DNA of 64,000 bases, taken from assembly GCA_021463845.1 (NCBI GenBank), contig JAJTXV010000001.1, positions 582,174 to 646,173 on the forward strand, written 5' to 3'. The translations under genes and the position numbers were made by a program. Positions within the stretch are counted from its first letter, which is position 1. Each line of letters opens with the position of its first letter. The notes under the pieces are model-generated. The model was not told the DNA's origin, did no database searches, and saw only the letters and a program-made list of their open reading frames with translations. The DNA comes from Anaerolineales bacterium (GTDB taxonomy: Bacteria > Chloroflexota > Anaerolineae > Anaerolineales > UBA11579). This document shows positions 15,904 through 24,591 of the stretch, piece after piece.

Positions 15904-18360
15904 CTATTCTGCACTTTTGTACGCGTCCAGTAAATATTGATACTGGCCGGTGTTCATTCTCCAGATGGTAACAAAGCGTTCTGGCGACCAGATGTCGCCT
16001 TGAACCAGGACTTGCAGCTTATCCCAGTATGCAGCGAGGTTCGCGTCTTCGATGTGGTTCCCATCTCCAAAGAGGGTCAGTCGGTAGCCTGCGGGTGTCG
16101 GTCGGCCGAAGTGCCCGATGCGCCAACCTTGCGCGAAGTCTGCAGGGAGCTTGGAAAGCAATGGGTCTGCCAGTGCGTATAAATCTATAAGAACATAATC
16201 TGGGCCTAGCCTGTAGCCAGACATACCGATGCTGTCCATCTCCAAAATGTCTACCGGTGAATTTTGCGTAGTCTGCCAGGTCAGCCAAAGGTTTTGTGTG
16301 ACGCCTTGCCCTGGAGAATTTCTGAGTAGGCCAGTTTGTGCAAAGAATACGGCGCGCTCATCGGCGATTTGGGCTGTGTCGAAGCGTGTCTCGTTTGGAG
16401 TACTTTGGCCGTAGTTCGTGTTGGCGTATAGAGGTGAGCGCGGATTGAGCAGGCCAAGCAGGCAAACCGCAAGCAAGATGGGGAGCACGATCGCTTGGCG
16501 AGGAACATCAACTGCAATTAGTCCAACCGACATGACCAAAGGAGCGACCAGGAAGCGTCCACTCATGAAGTCGCCGCCTATCCAGACTATATAAAGCAGA
16601 TACATAAGAACGCCGAGTGCGAAAAGGCTGTAGCGACGGTCGCGCTGATACAGTGCAAGGATGAGCGCCAGGACAATAGTCAACACTGCCAGCAAGTCCC
16701 AGCGGGCTGCATTGGCAAAGTAGGCCAACCCTTGCTCCAGGAGCTCGATGCGCGGGATACCGGTGTTTAGCTTGGCGAAGGCTGTATTTGGAACCAGGAA
16801 GCCAAAGTAGACAAGTGAGAAGGTATGCCAGGCAATAAGAGGAAGCAGACCAAAGGCTGCGCTGGACAACTCGCGCCACTTAGGGATGCGTTTCCAGATC
16901 AAGCAGAGCAGAGTAGGAAACAAGAGGAGTAATGCATCCTGTCGTGTGATGACGATGGAGCTCGCAACAAAGAATGGCCAGAAGAGTGACCGTTCATTCT
17001 GTAAATCCAGGTAGACCTGCCCCAGGAAACTCAGCAGAAGCACATTGAGCAGCGCGTTCTCCAGCCCCGAAACCGAATAGTCCACGAAGCTTTTTGAGAG
17101 CAGCAAGAGAGTGGCGGCGAAGAATGCAAGAGCTAAGTCTTTCTTAATGCCGATGCGAAAGAGGAGCACAAAGGTCAGCGCCGTCAGAAGGAGGCTTGTG
17201 AAAGCAGTTAGGTAATACAGCGAAGAGAAGGCGGCAGCTGGGAAAAGCTGATTTGTGATGAAGTACACGGCGGCTAAAAGCAGCATCCATAGTGGGTGAG
17301 TGAAAGCCTGTACGCGATATCCCGCGTTGAAATTGGGGCCATAGCCATGAACTAGATTTTCGATGACGCGCATCGTGATGAACTGATCTTCAACCACCCA
17401 AGCATTGCGTAAAAGCACAATCGCACAAGCCAGGGCAAATACTGCTAGCGCCACGATTGGGAAAGGCAGCCACTTGCGGTCTACTGTTAGGCCAAGCAAT
17501 GCGAAGAGCAATACTCCTGGGATGGTTAGTTTCGTCGCGTTCTCCATCACTGTTGCCGCGGTGGAGTACAGGGAAGGCCGTATTCCGATGGGCAGGAAGC
17601 GCAGACCGTCATCCAGAGTGGCGTGGGTGTAGAGGACGTCGTTGATCCAGACGTCTACGATTTGATAGCCGGAATTGGAATGTAGCAGGACCTCAATGTA
17701 ATCACCCGGCTGAGCTTGGAAGTGGCAGATCAGGTCGCGCTCCCCTGCATCGGCCGATGCAAGCTGACCAAGCCAGCCTTGCGACGCGTTCCCCCTGCAG
17801 GCACCGTCTGAAAGCCTCATTGGTTGGCTGCCGGTCAGAGCCGAGGATAGCTTTACTTCAACCAGTTCGATAGTTTCAGTTCCGTTGTCCGCCTCGAGGA
17901 GGCGAGAGAATTTCAGTTGATAGTTCGGGTCAGTAATTCCTGGGGGCAGAACGGCTCGCCAAGAAGTCAACGTAGAGGCCAAGGCTACTGCAAAAATGAA
18001 TGCAAAGGCCCATAGCCCCACGATCTTTGCGGCGGATGTCTGCTTCAAGACGGCTTTTGCTAAGGTTTCGAAAACTGCCCCCAGAATCGAAGAAAGCAGC
18101 GGAAAGATTGTTAGCAATAGCAATACCTTGATCAGAGGTACTCGGTACCAGAACAGAATATGGTTAGCCAGCAGGCTGCCCGCAACCAGAGTGCCTAAAA
18201 GTGCCCCAACAAGATACGGCCAATCGGGGCGGCGTGGGAATAGGGTGTTACCAATCGGTGCTAACTGACCGTTGCGAAGAATGTTGCCGGATGCAAGGCG
18301 CAGTAGCAACCAGCCCAGCACAACAAGCACAGCTGCACCAGTCAGGTGAATAAAGGGCAT
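15904..18360 (-). CDS. GT-C fold membrane glycosyltransferase, AftB-like
   Basis: 818-residue membrane protein with about a dozen transmembrane helices, an extracytoplasmic domain between helices near residues 150-280, and a soluble C-terminal domain from about residue 640. The segment VVEDQFITMRVIENLVHGYGPNFNAGYRVQAFTHPLWMLLL resembles AftB-type arabinofuranosyltransferases of mycobacteria: an acidic DxF-like catalytic motif then RVQxxTHPLW. Such enzymes use polyprenyl-phosphate sugars at the outer face of the membrane. It lies in the middle of a catabolic operon, 10 bp after the amidohydrolase. Codon and base use look more AT-rich than its neighbours, so it may be an inserted gene. Donor sugar unknown. 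Confidence 0.75.
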   Translation of the reverse strand: MPFIHLTGAAVLVVLGWLLLRLASGNILRNGQLAPIGNTLFPRRPDWPYLVGALLGTLVAGSLLANHILFWYRVPLIKVLLLLTIFPLLSSILGAVFETLAKAVLKQTSAAKIVGLWAFAFIFAVALASTLTSWRAVLPPGITDPNYQLKFSRLLEADNGTETIELVEVKLSSALTGSQPMRLSDGACRGNASQGWLGQLASADAGERDLICHFQAQPGDYIEVLLHSNSGYQIVDVWINDVLYTHATLDDGLRFLPIGIRPSLYSTAATVMENATKLTIPGVLLFALLGLTVDRKWLPFPIVALAVFALACAIVLLRNAWVVEDQFITMRVIENLVHGYGPNFNAGYRVQAFTHPLWMLLLAAVYFITNQLFPAAAFSSLYYLTAFTSLLLTALTFVLLFRIGIKKDLALAFFAATLLLLSKSFVDYSVSGLENALLNVLLLSFLGQVYLDLQNERSLFWPFFVASSIVITRQDALLLLFPTLLCLIWKRIPKWRELSSAAFGLLPLIAWHTFSLVYFGFLVPNTAFAKLNTGIPRIELLEQGLAYFANAARWDLLAVLTIVLALILALYQRDRRYSLFALGVLMYLLYIVWIGGDFMSGRFLVAPLVMSVGLIAVDVPRQAIVLPILLAVCLLGLLNPRSPLYANTNYGQSTPNETRFDTAQIADERAVFFAQTGLLRNSPGQGVTQNLWLTWQTTQNSPVDILEMDSIGMSGYRLGPDYVLIDLYALADPLLSKLPADFAQGWRIGHFGRPTPAGYRLTLFGDGNHIEDANLAAYWDKLQVLVQGDIWSPERFVTIWRMNTGQYQYLLDAYKSAE

Positions 18361-18370
18361 GACACTCTGC

Positions 18371-19573
18371 TCACTGAACTAGCGCACCGTGGCTGATGAC
18401 GTGCAGCGGGGCGCGGTGATAGCGCAGCGCCTCGCGCACGTTGGGCACATCCAGCACGACCAGGTTGGCTGGCGCACCTACCTTGAGTTCAAAATCTTGC
18501 AGACCGATCGCTTTGCCTGCCTCTGTGGTGACGAGGCTGTAGAGCGTGTCCATCTCGGCGCGCGATGTCATCCACAATAGGTGGGAGGCGAGGAAGGCGA
18601 CTTCGAGCATGTTGTTGTGGCCGTACGGGTAGTACGCATCGGAAATGTCGTCTTGCCCGATGCAGACAAAGGCGCCTTCCTCGAGCAGCTCGCGCACGCG
18701 GGCGTGCAGAGGGCCGGTTTGCGGGTCGCTGACCACGTACATGCGTGCCTGCTTGAGCAGGGCGATGACCTTTTGCAAATAGGGAACGGGGTAGAGAGCC
18801 ATGGCGCGGGCGTGGTGCGCCAGCACGCGGCCTTGCCAACCCTGTTTGATGGCCGCCAGCGCCATCATCTCCAGTGTGCGCAGGCCTGCGTCGCCGGCAT
18901 CGTCTACCAGCATCGAGACAGGCTTGTCGAATTCTTTGGCGATGGCGAACATGGCGTCCACATGTTGCTGGGCATCGGCATCGGTGAACTCGATCCACGG
19001 AATGCCGCCGACGACATCTGCGCCCATCTTCATCGCCTCGCGAATGAGCTCTTCGGTGCCTGGCTCGCGGCCCACGCCATCTTGCGGGAAGGCGACGATT
19101 TGTACATCCACAATGCCCCTGAACTCTTCGCGGGCCTTGATGAGCGCCTGCACGCCGATGAGCTTGGCCTTGCTATCTACATCGGCAAAGGCGCGGATGT
19201 GGGTGTTGCCGTTCCTGGCGGCCAGCTGCAGCGCTTTTCTCACATTGGGCAATATCCAGCTTTCGTCGTACTCGGCTTTGACGCGGCTGGCCAGCTCAAT
19301 GGCGTTCATGGCCTTACCCATGCCTGCGCCTTGGTAGCTCTGCAGGGCCAGCTCGTCCATGCGGTCGAGGGTGTAGACCTTGTCGAGATGCAAATGGGCA
19401 TTGACGAAGGATTCGGTCACTAGGTTGCCGCCGGCATCCAACTCAGTATCGGCATTGCCCTTGATCACTTTATCGATAGCAGCAATGCGTCCATCCTGAA
19501 TGAGGATGGAGACGGTCTCGCCAGCTGGATTATGGCGCAGCTGGGCGTTGGTGATGAGTATCGATGCGGGCAT
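18371..19573 (-). CDS. Cytosine deaminase-like amidohydrolase with altered active site
   Basis: 400 residues alignable along its length with E. coli CodA. The first metal pair is kept (NAHLHLDKVY; H60 and H62), as are QIVAFPQDGVG, GGIPWIEFTDAD, the second-shell His (AHHARAMALY, H253/H254) and the GQDDISDAYYPYG aspartates (D308/D309). The CodA HCDE tetrad, which supplies a metal ligand and the proton-shuttling Glu, is here LVDD (222-225), so the His is lost and Glu became Asp. The substrate may therefore differ from cytosine. AAGGAG lies 7 nt before the ATG. It sits mid-operon between the DinB-like and GT-C genes. Confidence 0.82.
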   Translation of the reverse strand: MPASILITNAQLRHNPAGETVSILIQDGRIAAIDKVIKGNADTELDAGGNLVTESFVNAHLHLDKVYTLDRMDELALQSYQGAGMGKAMNAIELASRVKAEYDESWILPNVRKALQLAARNGNTHIRAFADVDSKAKLIGVQALIKAREEFRGIVDVQIVAFPQDGVGREPGTEELIREAMKMGADVVGGIPWIEFTDADAQQHVDAMFAIAKEFDKPVSMLVDDAGDAGLRTLEMMALAAIKQGWQGRVLAHHARAMALYPVPYLQKVIALLKQARMYVVSDPQTGPLHARVRELLEEGAFVCIGQDDISDAYYPYGHNNMLEVAFLASHLLWMTSRAEMDTLYSLVTTEAGKAIGLQDFELKVGAPANLVVLDVPNVREALRYHRAPLHVISHGALVQ

Positions 19574-19602
19574 GGGTGAACTCCTTCCAGTCCAGAGGTT
19601 GC

Positions 19603-20094
19603 CTACTTGCGAACAGCCCTTACTGTCTTGGCGATCTGTGGCAAATGAATGCCTTCATGGTTGGCGAGGTTATGTGCGTAGTAATGTACGGTGCGTTCGT
19701 AGGTGCGATTTGCTGTCTTCACGGTTGCGCCGCGTTGCCAGGCTTGCGGTTTCAAGGCGGTCAAAACAGCGAGCAGCTTATCGCGCTGGCCGTTGAAGGC
19801 TTTGAATGACGAAGCAAAGTCCTGTTGGTTGTAATCGGTCTTGCGAATCCAGGTGCGGGGGCTTAAGTAGCGAAATGCGGGATGATCTTCATTCAGCATG
19901 CGGTCTACGTAACCACCCCATACATCACCACAAGCGCGTAGGTGACCCAGTATCTCTACACACGACCATTCGCCAGGTTCAGGTACTGTGCGCAGCTCGC
20001 TCTCGCTCAGGCCGGCCGTCATCGCAGCGATCTGCCCGGGCTGTGCGCTCAGCTGAGCAAGCACCGCCGCAGGTGGCATGAGCTCTTTGGCCAT
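19603..20094 (-). CDS. DinB superfamily protein
   Basis: 163-residue four-helix-bundle protein of the DinB/YfiT metalloenzyme type. EWSCVEILGHLRACGDVWGGYVDRML provides the first helical pair with a candidate His ligand, and the C-terminal NHEGIHLPQI carries two further His residues, matching the three-His metal site of the family. Members include thiol-dependent transferases and hydrolases; the reaction here is unknown. I start it at the ATG at 20094, just after the CoxL-type gene's stop codon (20097-20099). A longer frame from 20142 overlaps that gene and is not preferred. Confidence 0.75.
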   Translation of the reverse strand: MAKELMPPAAVLAQLSAQPGQIAAMTAGLSESELRTVPEPGEWSCVEILGHLRACGDVWGGYVDRMLNEDHPAFRYLSPRTWIRKTDYNQQDFASSFKAFNGQRDKLLAVLTALKPQAWQRGATVKTANRTYERTVHYYAHNLANHEGIHLPQIAKTVRAVRK

Positions 20095-20096
20095 AA

Positions 20097-22457
20097 CTAT
20101 CCTGATGTGGCACTGGCGTCGTGCTCCTGCGCCAGCTGCCACAGACGCAATGGGCTGAGCGGGATCTCGCGGATTTCAAAGCCTGGCATGTTCAGCGCAT
20201 CTTCCAGCGCTTGCGCCACTAGCGGGCCAACCGGAATGGCGCCAGCTTCGCCCGCGCCCTTCACGCCCATCGGATTCAGCGGCGATGGGGTGGTGGTGTG
20301 GTCAGTCTCCATGCGTGGCACATCCTGCGCGGCAGGCAGCAAATAGTCCATGAACGACGCGTTGAGGATTTGACCCATATCATCAAAGACCAACTGCTCA
20401 TAGAAGGCGTTGCCCAGGCCCTGAGCCACGCCGCCATGGATCTGCCCATCAAGAATCAGCGGGTTGATGACCTCGCCGCAGTCGTGCACCACAGCATATT
20501 TCTGGATGTCTATCATCATCGTGTCGGGGTCCACCTCCACGATCATGGCGTGCACGCCGTAGGCCGTCGTGCCCATCTCCGGGCCAAAGTAGTCGGTGGC
20601 TTCGAGGCCTGGCTCGGTGCCAGGCTTGACCGCGCCGCGCATCGGATTCGCCTTCTGTGCAAGAATGCCCAGCGGGATGGCCGTTTCCGGCGCGCCCAAG
20701 ATCTGCACCTTGCCGTCCACAAGCTCTAGCTTGTCGGCGGTCACTTCGCCCTCGAATTCTTCGATGGCTTTGGCAATGATCTTCTCGCGCACTCGTTTAG
20801 CCGCGGCATGGATGGCGTTGCCAGCGACCACTGCGCCGCGGCTGGCGAAAGTGCCGACACCCCAGTGGAACTGGTCGGTGTCACCCGTCACCAAGTCGAT
20901 CTGGTTCACGGGCACGCCCAACTGCTCGGCCACGATCTGAGCGTAGCTGGTGTAGTGCCCCTGGCCCTGGGTGCCGATGCCAGTGGCCACGCTGACGCGG
21001 CCGTTGGCCTGCACCTGGATGCGCGCCCCTTCGTATGGGCCAATGCCGGTGCCTTCCACATAACACACGATGCCCAAGCCGAGCTTCTTGCCGGCTTTCT
21101 CGGCGGCAGGCTTGAGCTCGCTGTAAAACTTGTCGTACTCGATCATCTTGAGCGCTTTGTCGAGCACCGGCTCGTAGTTGCCGCTATCGTAGGTCAACTC
21201 GCTGAAGTCTTGGTAGATGAGTTGGTGCTTGACCGGAAAATCCTCAGGTGGGATGAGGTTTTTGCGGCGGATAGCCACCTTGTCGATGCCCAGCTCTTTG
21301 GCGGCTGCGTCCAGCAAGCGTTCCATCACGAACACGCCGTGCTGGCGGCCTGCGCCGCGATAGGGGCTGACGATGGGCTTGTTGGTGAATACCGCGGTGA
21401 ACTCGCTGTAATAATCCGGCACCTTATACATGTTGAGCAGAGTGCATTGGGTGTTGATCGGCACGGTCAGGCCGTAGGGGTCATACGCTCCGTTGTCGTG
21501 CCAGAAGACGTCTTTGACGCCAACGATGGTGCCGTCTTTCATGATGGCCATCTCGGACTCATGAAACTGCCCACGCTCCTGGGTGGTGGAGTAGAAATTC
21601 TCGGCGCGGTCTTCGATCCACTTCACCGGGATATTCAGCTGCATACTGATCCACGGCAGCAGCATTTCTTCCGGGTAGAACATCAGGATCTTGGGTCCAA
21701 AGCCGCCGCCGATGAACGGCGCGATCAGGCGTACCTGATGTTCGGAGAGGCCCAGCATGCCGGCTATGCCGTTGCGGATGATGACAGGCGCCTGGGTGGT
21801 ATCCCACATGGTGAGCTTGCCGGCCTTGGCATCCCATGCCGCCACAATGCCGCGATTCTCCATCGCGGCGGCGGTGCCACGGTCGTAGAAGAACTCACGC
21901 TTGATGACAAGGTCAGCCTTGGCTTTGGCCTTCTCGTAATTGCCCTTTTCCTGCACTACGTGAGCGGCGATGTTGTTTTCTAGGTCGTCATGGATCAGCG
22001 CGGCTCCGTCTTCCAGCGCCTTGCGTGGGTCGATATGCACGGGCAATGCCTCGTAGTCCACCAGCACTTGGCCGGCAGCATCCTCGGCAATGTAGCGCGT
22101 CTCGGCCACGATACACACGATGACTTCGCCCACATGGCGTACCTTATCCTTGGCTAAGATGGGGTGCAGACGCTCGTTCAGGTAGGCGTTCTTGATGGGC
22201 GGTAGGCCAACGTTTAGTACGCCAGTACGCCAGAAACTGCCCAGGTCTTCGGCAGTGTACACGGCGATGACGCCGGGCAGGGCGCGTGCCGCGCTCGCAT
22301 CAATGGACTTGATGTGAGCGTGCGCGTAGGGGCTGCGCACGAAGGCGATGTGCGCCATGTCCGGCAGGTCTACGTCATCAACGAAGAGCGCCCGCCCGGT
22401 GAGCAGGCGGGGGTCCTCGTTGCGTTTGATACGTTGGCCGAAGTACCGCGTGGTCAT
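20097..22457 (-). CDS. Molybdenum hydroxylase large subunit (xanthine dehydrogenase/CoxL family)
   Basis: 786-residue molybdopterin-cytosine-dinucleotide or molybdopterin-binding subunit. It begins with FGQRIKRNEDPRLLTGRALFVDDV, the standard CoxL-family opening. The active-site loop reads SPYRGAGRQ (near residue 368), the form II version, not the AYxCSFR of true CO dehydrogenase. The C-terminal GVKGAGEAGAIP carries the catalytic Glu shared by xanthine dehydrogenase-like hydroxylases. The enzyme should therefore hydroxylate a heterocycle or aldehyde carbon, with electrons passing through CoxS [2Fe-2S] and CoxM FAD encoded upstream in the same operon. The start ATG follows the cyclase stop by one base. 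Substrate unknown. Confidence 0.9.
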   Translation of the reverse strand: MTTRYFGQRIKRNEDPRLLTGRALFVDDVDLPDMAHIAFVRSPYAHAHIKSIDASAARALPGVIAVYTAEDLGSFWRTGVLNVGLPPIKNAYLNERLHPILAKDKVRHVGEVIVCIVAETRYIAEDAAGQVLVDYEALPVHIDPRKALEDGAALIHDDLENNIAAHVVQEKGNYEKAKAKADLVIKREFFYDRGTAAAMENRGIVAAWDAKAGKLTMWDTTQAPVIIRNGIAGMLGLSEHQVRLIAPFIGGGFGPKILMFYPEEMLLPWISMQLNIPVKWIEDRAENFYSTTQERGQFHESEMAIMKDGTIVGVKDVFWHDNGAYDPYGLTVPINTQCTLLNMYKVPDYYSEFTAVFTNKPIVSPYRGAGRQHGVFVMERLLDAAAKELGIDKVAIRRKNLIPPEDFPVKHQLIYQDFSELTYDSGNYEPVLDKALKMIEYDKFYSELKPAAEKAGKKLGLGIVCYVEGTGIGPYEGARIQVQANGRVSVATGIGTQGQGHYTSYAQIVAEQLGVPVNQIDLVTGDTDQFHWGVGTFASRGAVVAGNAIHAAAKRVREKIIAKAIEEFEGEVTADKLELVDGKVQILGAPETAIPLGILAQKANPMRGAVKPGTEPGLEATDYFGPEMGTTAYGVHAMIVEVDPDTMMIDIQKYAVVHDCGEVINPLILDGQIHGGVAQGLGNAFYEQLVFDDMGQILNASFMDYLLPAAQDVPRMETDHTTTPSPLNPMGVKGAGEAGAIPVGPLVAQALEDALNMPGFEIREIPLSPLRLWQLAQEHDASATSG

Positions 22458-22458
22458 A

Positions 22459-23247
22459 CTAGTCTTGGGTGAAAGCTACCGCGCGGCAGAAGGCTGCCTC
22501 GCCGCCCTGGAACTTCCACGGGAAGGCGCCCAGGATCAAGCGCTTGTTGTGTAGCGCCGGGTTGCCGATCTCGCCGCCCAGGTTCTCGACATGGAAGCAG
22601 TCATGCGGGAAGAGCGCATTGTGGGTGAGCTGGTAGGCCTCAGCAGGGAACATCTCGTCTACCTTCTCGGAGCCGCCCAGCTTCTTCTCCACCAGCTTGC
22701 GCACCTTAGCCCAGTGCTCCAAGCCGCCTTTGCCGAGGAAGCGGCCGATGGGCAGGTTCATGGGATGGTCAGTGGAGATCATGTCCACGCCCCACAGGTG
22801 AATCTTCTTGTCCAGCAGCCACTCGCAGATGCTGTGGTGCGGGCCGGGGTGGCGCTGGATGTAACGCTCTTCGTCGCCCTGTGGGCTGAAGAAGGAGTAC
22901 TTGTGCCAGCCGGTGTGGATGAAGAGGATGTCGCCGTTCTTGATGTCGGCTTTCTTCTCGAGCATGTCCGGTGTGAATACGTCCAGGTCATCCAACTCTT
23001 TACTAAGGTCCACAATCACACCTTCGCCGTAGAGCCAGTCCAGCGGTAGTTGGTCGATGGTCTTGCCGTTAGTGACAAAGTGACGCGGCGCATCCAGGTG
23101 GGTGCCCATGTGGTTCGAGGTCATGATGTACTGCGCGTTCACACCGTGCTCGGCTTTGCGCTTGATGTACTTGACCTCGAACGGGGGGTAGAAGGGCCAG
23201 AACGAGGCGTCTTGGTTGAGGGGCTGGGACAGATCGTGGATTTTCAT
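22459..23247 (-). CDS. Cyclase-family metal-dependent hydrolase (kynurenine formamidase/isatin hydrolase-like)
   Basis: 262 residues. The family metal motif HxGTHxDAPxH is present as SNHMGTHLDAPRHF (near residues 55-68), followed by the GDILFIHTGWHKY strand and the WGVDMISTDHPMN region. Relatives hydrolyse cyclic or acyclic amides such as N-formylkynurenine and isatin, so this enzyme is a good candidate for opening an oxidised N-heterocycle. A strong AGGAG sits 4 nt before the ATG at 23247, which rules out the longer frame. It lies between the DUF1116 gene and the hydroxylase large subunit, tightly packed on both sides. Confidence 0.85.
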   Translation of the reverse strand: MKIHDLSQPLNQDASFWPFYPPFEVKYIKRKAEHGVNAQYIMTSNHMGTHLDAPRHFVTNGKTIDQLPLDWLYGEGVIVDLSKELDDLDVFTPDMLEKKADIKNGDILFIHTGWHKYSFFSPQGDEERYIQRHPGPHHSICEWLLDKKIHLWGVDMISTDHPMNLPIGRFLGKGGLEHWAKVRKLVEKKLGGSEKVDEMFPAEAYQLTHNALFPHDCFHVENLGGEIGNPALHNKRLILGAFPWKFQGGEAAFCRAVAFTQD

Positions 23248-23254
23248 ACGTCTC

Positions 23255-24499
23255 CTAGAGGTTGTAGTGCTGTGCATATGCAATCAGCGCATCTTCAAAG
23301 ATTTTCATCGGCGGGCGCACCAGGCCAGCGCCCACCTGGCCCACGCCCGCTTCGCGATGGGCGATGCCAGTGTTGACGCGCGGCGTGATGCCCAGCTCGA
23401 CGACTTTACGGATATCGATGCCAGTGGGGGTGCCGCGGAACTCGAGCTGCGGAATGGTGAAGTGGCTGTGCTCGGCGATGGTGATCTCGTACATTTCCAA
23501 CGTGGCGTTCAGCGCGTCCTGTGGCGTGCCGCTCACGAAAGTGACGATGGCCGGCGCTGCGGCCATGGCGAAGGCGCCGATGCCGGCTGTCTCGGTGATG
23601 GTGCTGTCGCCGATATCCGGGTTGGCGTCCTTGCTGGTGAAGCTGGGGAAGTACAAGCCATCCGGCACCTCAGCGGCGGCAGTGAACCACTGGTCGCCCA
23701 GGCCGCTTACGCGCATGCCAAAGTCTGTGCCGTTGCGGGCCATCGTGGTCACCATGGTGCTGCCCTCAACGCCGTGGGCGCTGGCGGACATGGCCTTGCA
23801 GGCCGCCATGACCGGATTCAGCACGCTTAGGGCATTTTCGCCTAGCGCTTTCAGCACCTCAGACTCCACATCGTTGTCGGCGGCCACTTTGGCGATCCAC
23901 GGGGCGAGCTTGGCGGTGTAGATGATCGAGCCGGCCTTGTTGCGGTTGTGGCCTTCGTCGCCCATGTGCAAGCTTTCGGAGAGCAGGGTGCGGATATCAA
24001 TGCCGCCACTGGCCTCGATGGCCTTGGCGAGCAACGGCCCCATGCTCTCGTTCATCCAGCGTAGCTTGGCAATCACTTCTTCGCTGAACGCGCCGTAGCG
24101 CAGCACCTTGCCATAACCTTCGTTGAGATTGGAGTAAGCTTTGTTGCCGTGCGTCTCATTCTCCAGAATGTAGACCATCATCGAGGAGGAGGTCACGCCA
24201 GCCATGGGGCCAACTGTGTCGTGATGGTGGCAGGGGGCGAACTCGATCTCGCCCTTTTCGACCAACGCCACGGCCTCTTGCTCCGTCTTGGCCAGGCCTT
24301 CAAAGATCAACGCGCCGATAACCGCGCCGCGCAGCGGGCCAGACATGCGCGCCCATTCGATGGGGGGGCCGGCATGCAAGAGCAAGTTCGGCTTCATGCC
24401 GGGAATCACATCCCTGGCCGGAGCAACGCCTTTAAGGATCGGGCGCGCCTCCATCATGCGGGAGACAGCCTGCTCATTTGCTTTGTTGATATCTGTCAT
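23255..24499 (-). CDS. allG: DUF1116 protein, AllG-like oxamate carbamoyltransferase subunit
   Basis: 414 residues matching DUF1116 (YlbE/AllG): an N-terminal ANEQAVSRMMEARPILKGVAPARDVIPGM, LLHAGPPIEWARMSGPLRGAVIGAL, the conserved FAPCHHHDTVGPMAGVTSSSMMVY, and HMGDEGHNRNKAG. In E. coli it forms oxamate carbamoyltransferase with FdrA and AllH. The ATG at 24499 has GGAG 9 nt upstream; a TTG four codons earlier is less likely. It follows fdrA after a 92-bp gap filled by a heptad repeat, and the cyclase gene begins 7 bp after its stop. Confidence 0.88.
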   Translation of the reverse strand: MTDINKANEQAVSRMMEARPILKGVAPARDVIPGMKPNLLLHAGPPIEWARMSGPLRGAVIGALIFEGLAKTEQEAVALVEKGEIEFAPCHHHDTVGPMAGVTSSSMMVYILENETHGNKAYSNLNEGYGKVLRYGAFSEEVIAKLRWMNESMGPLLAKAIEASGGIDIRTLLSESLHMGDEGHNRNKAGSIIYTAKLAPWIAKVAADNDVESEVLKALGENALSVLNPVMAACKAMSASAHGVEGSTMVTTMARNGTDFGMRVSGLGDQWFTAAAEVPDGLYFPSFTSKDANPDIGDSTITETAGIGAFAMAAAPAIVTFVSGTPQDALNATLEMYEITIAEHSHFTIPQLEFRGTPTGIDIRKVVELGITPRVNTGIAHREAGVGQVGAGLVRPPMKIFEDALIAYAQHYNL

Positions 24500-24517
24500 T
24501 TGTTTCTCCAATCAAAA

Positions 24518-24586
24518 GTGAATAGTGACTGGTGAACAGTGATCAGGGCCGTAACAGCCTGTTCACGGATTACTGCTCACCACTCG
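24518..24586. repeat. Inverted array of degenerate heptamers (element B)
   Basis: Left arm GTGAATA, GTGACTG, GTGAACA, GTGATCA (24518-24545); right arm CTGTTCA, CGGATTA, CTGCTCA, CCACTCG (24559-24586), which reads as the same kind of heptamers on the other strand. Imperfect inverted pair around a 13-nt centre, lying inside the operon between fdrA and the DUF1116 gene. Same layout as element A at 7826-7867. Confidence 0.65.
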
Positions 24587-24591
24587 CTAGA

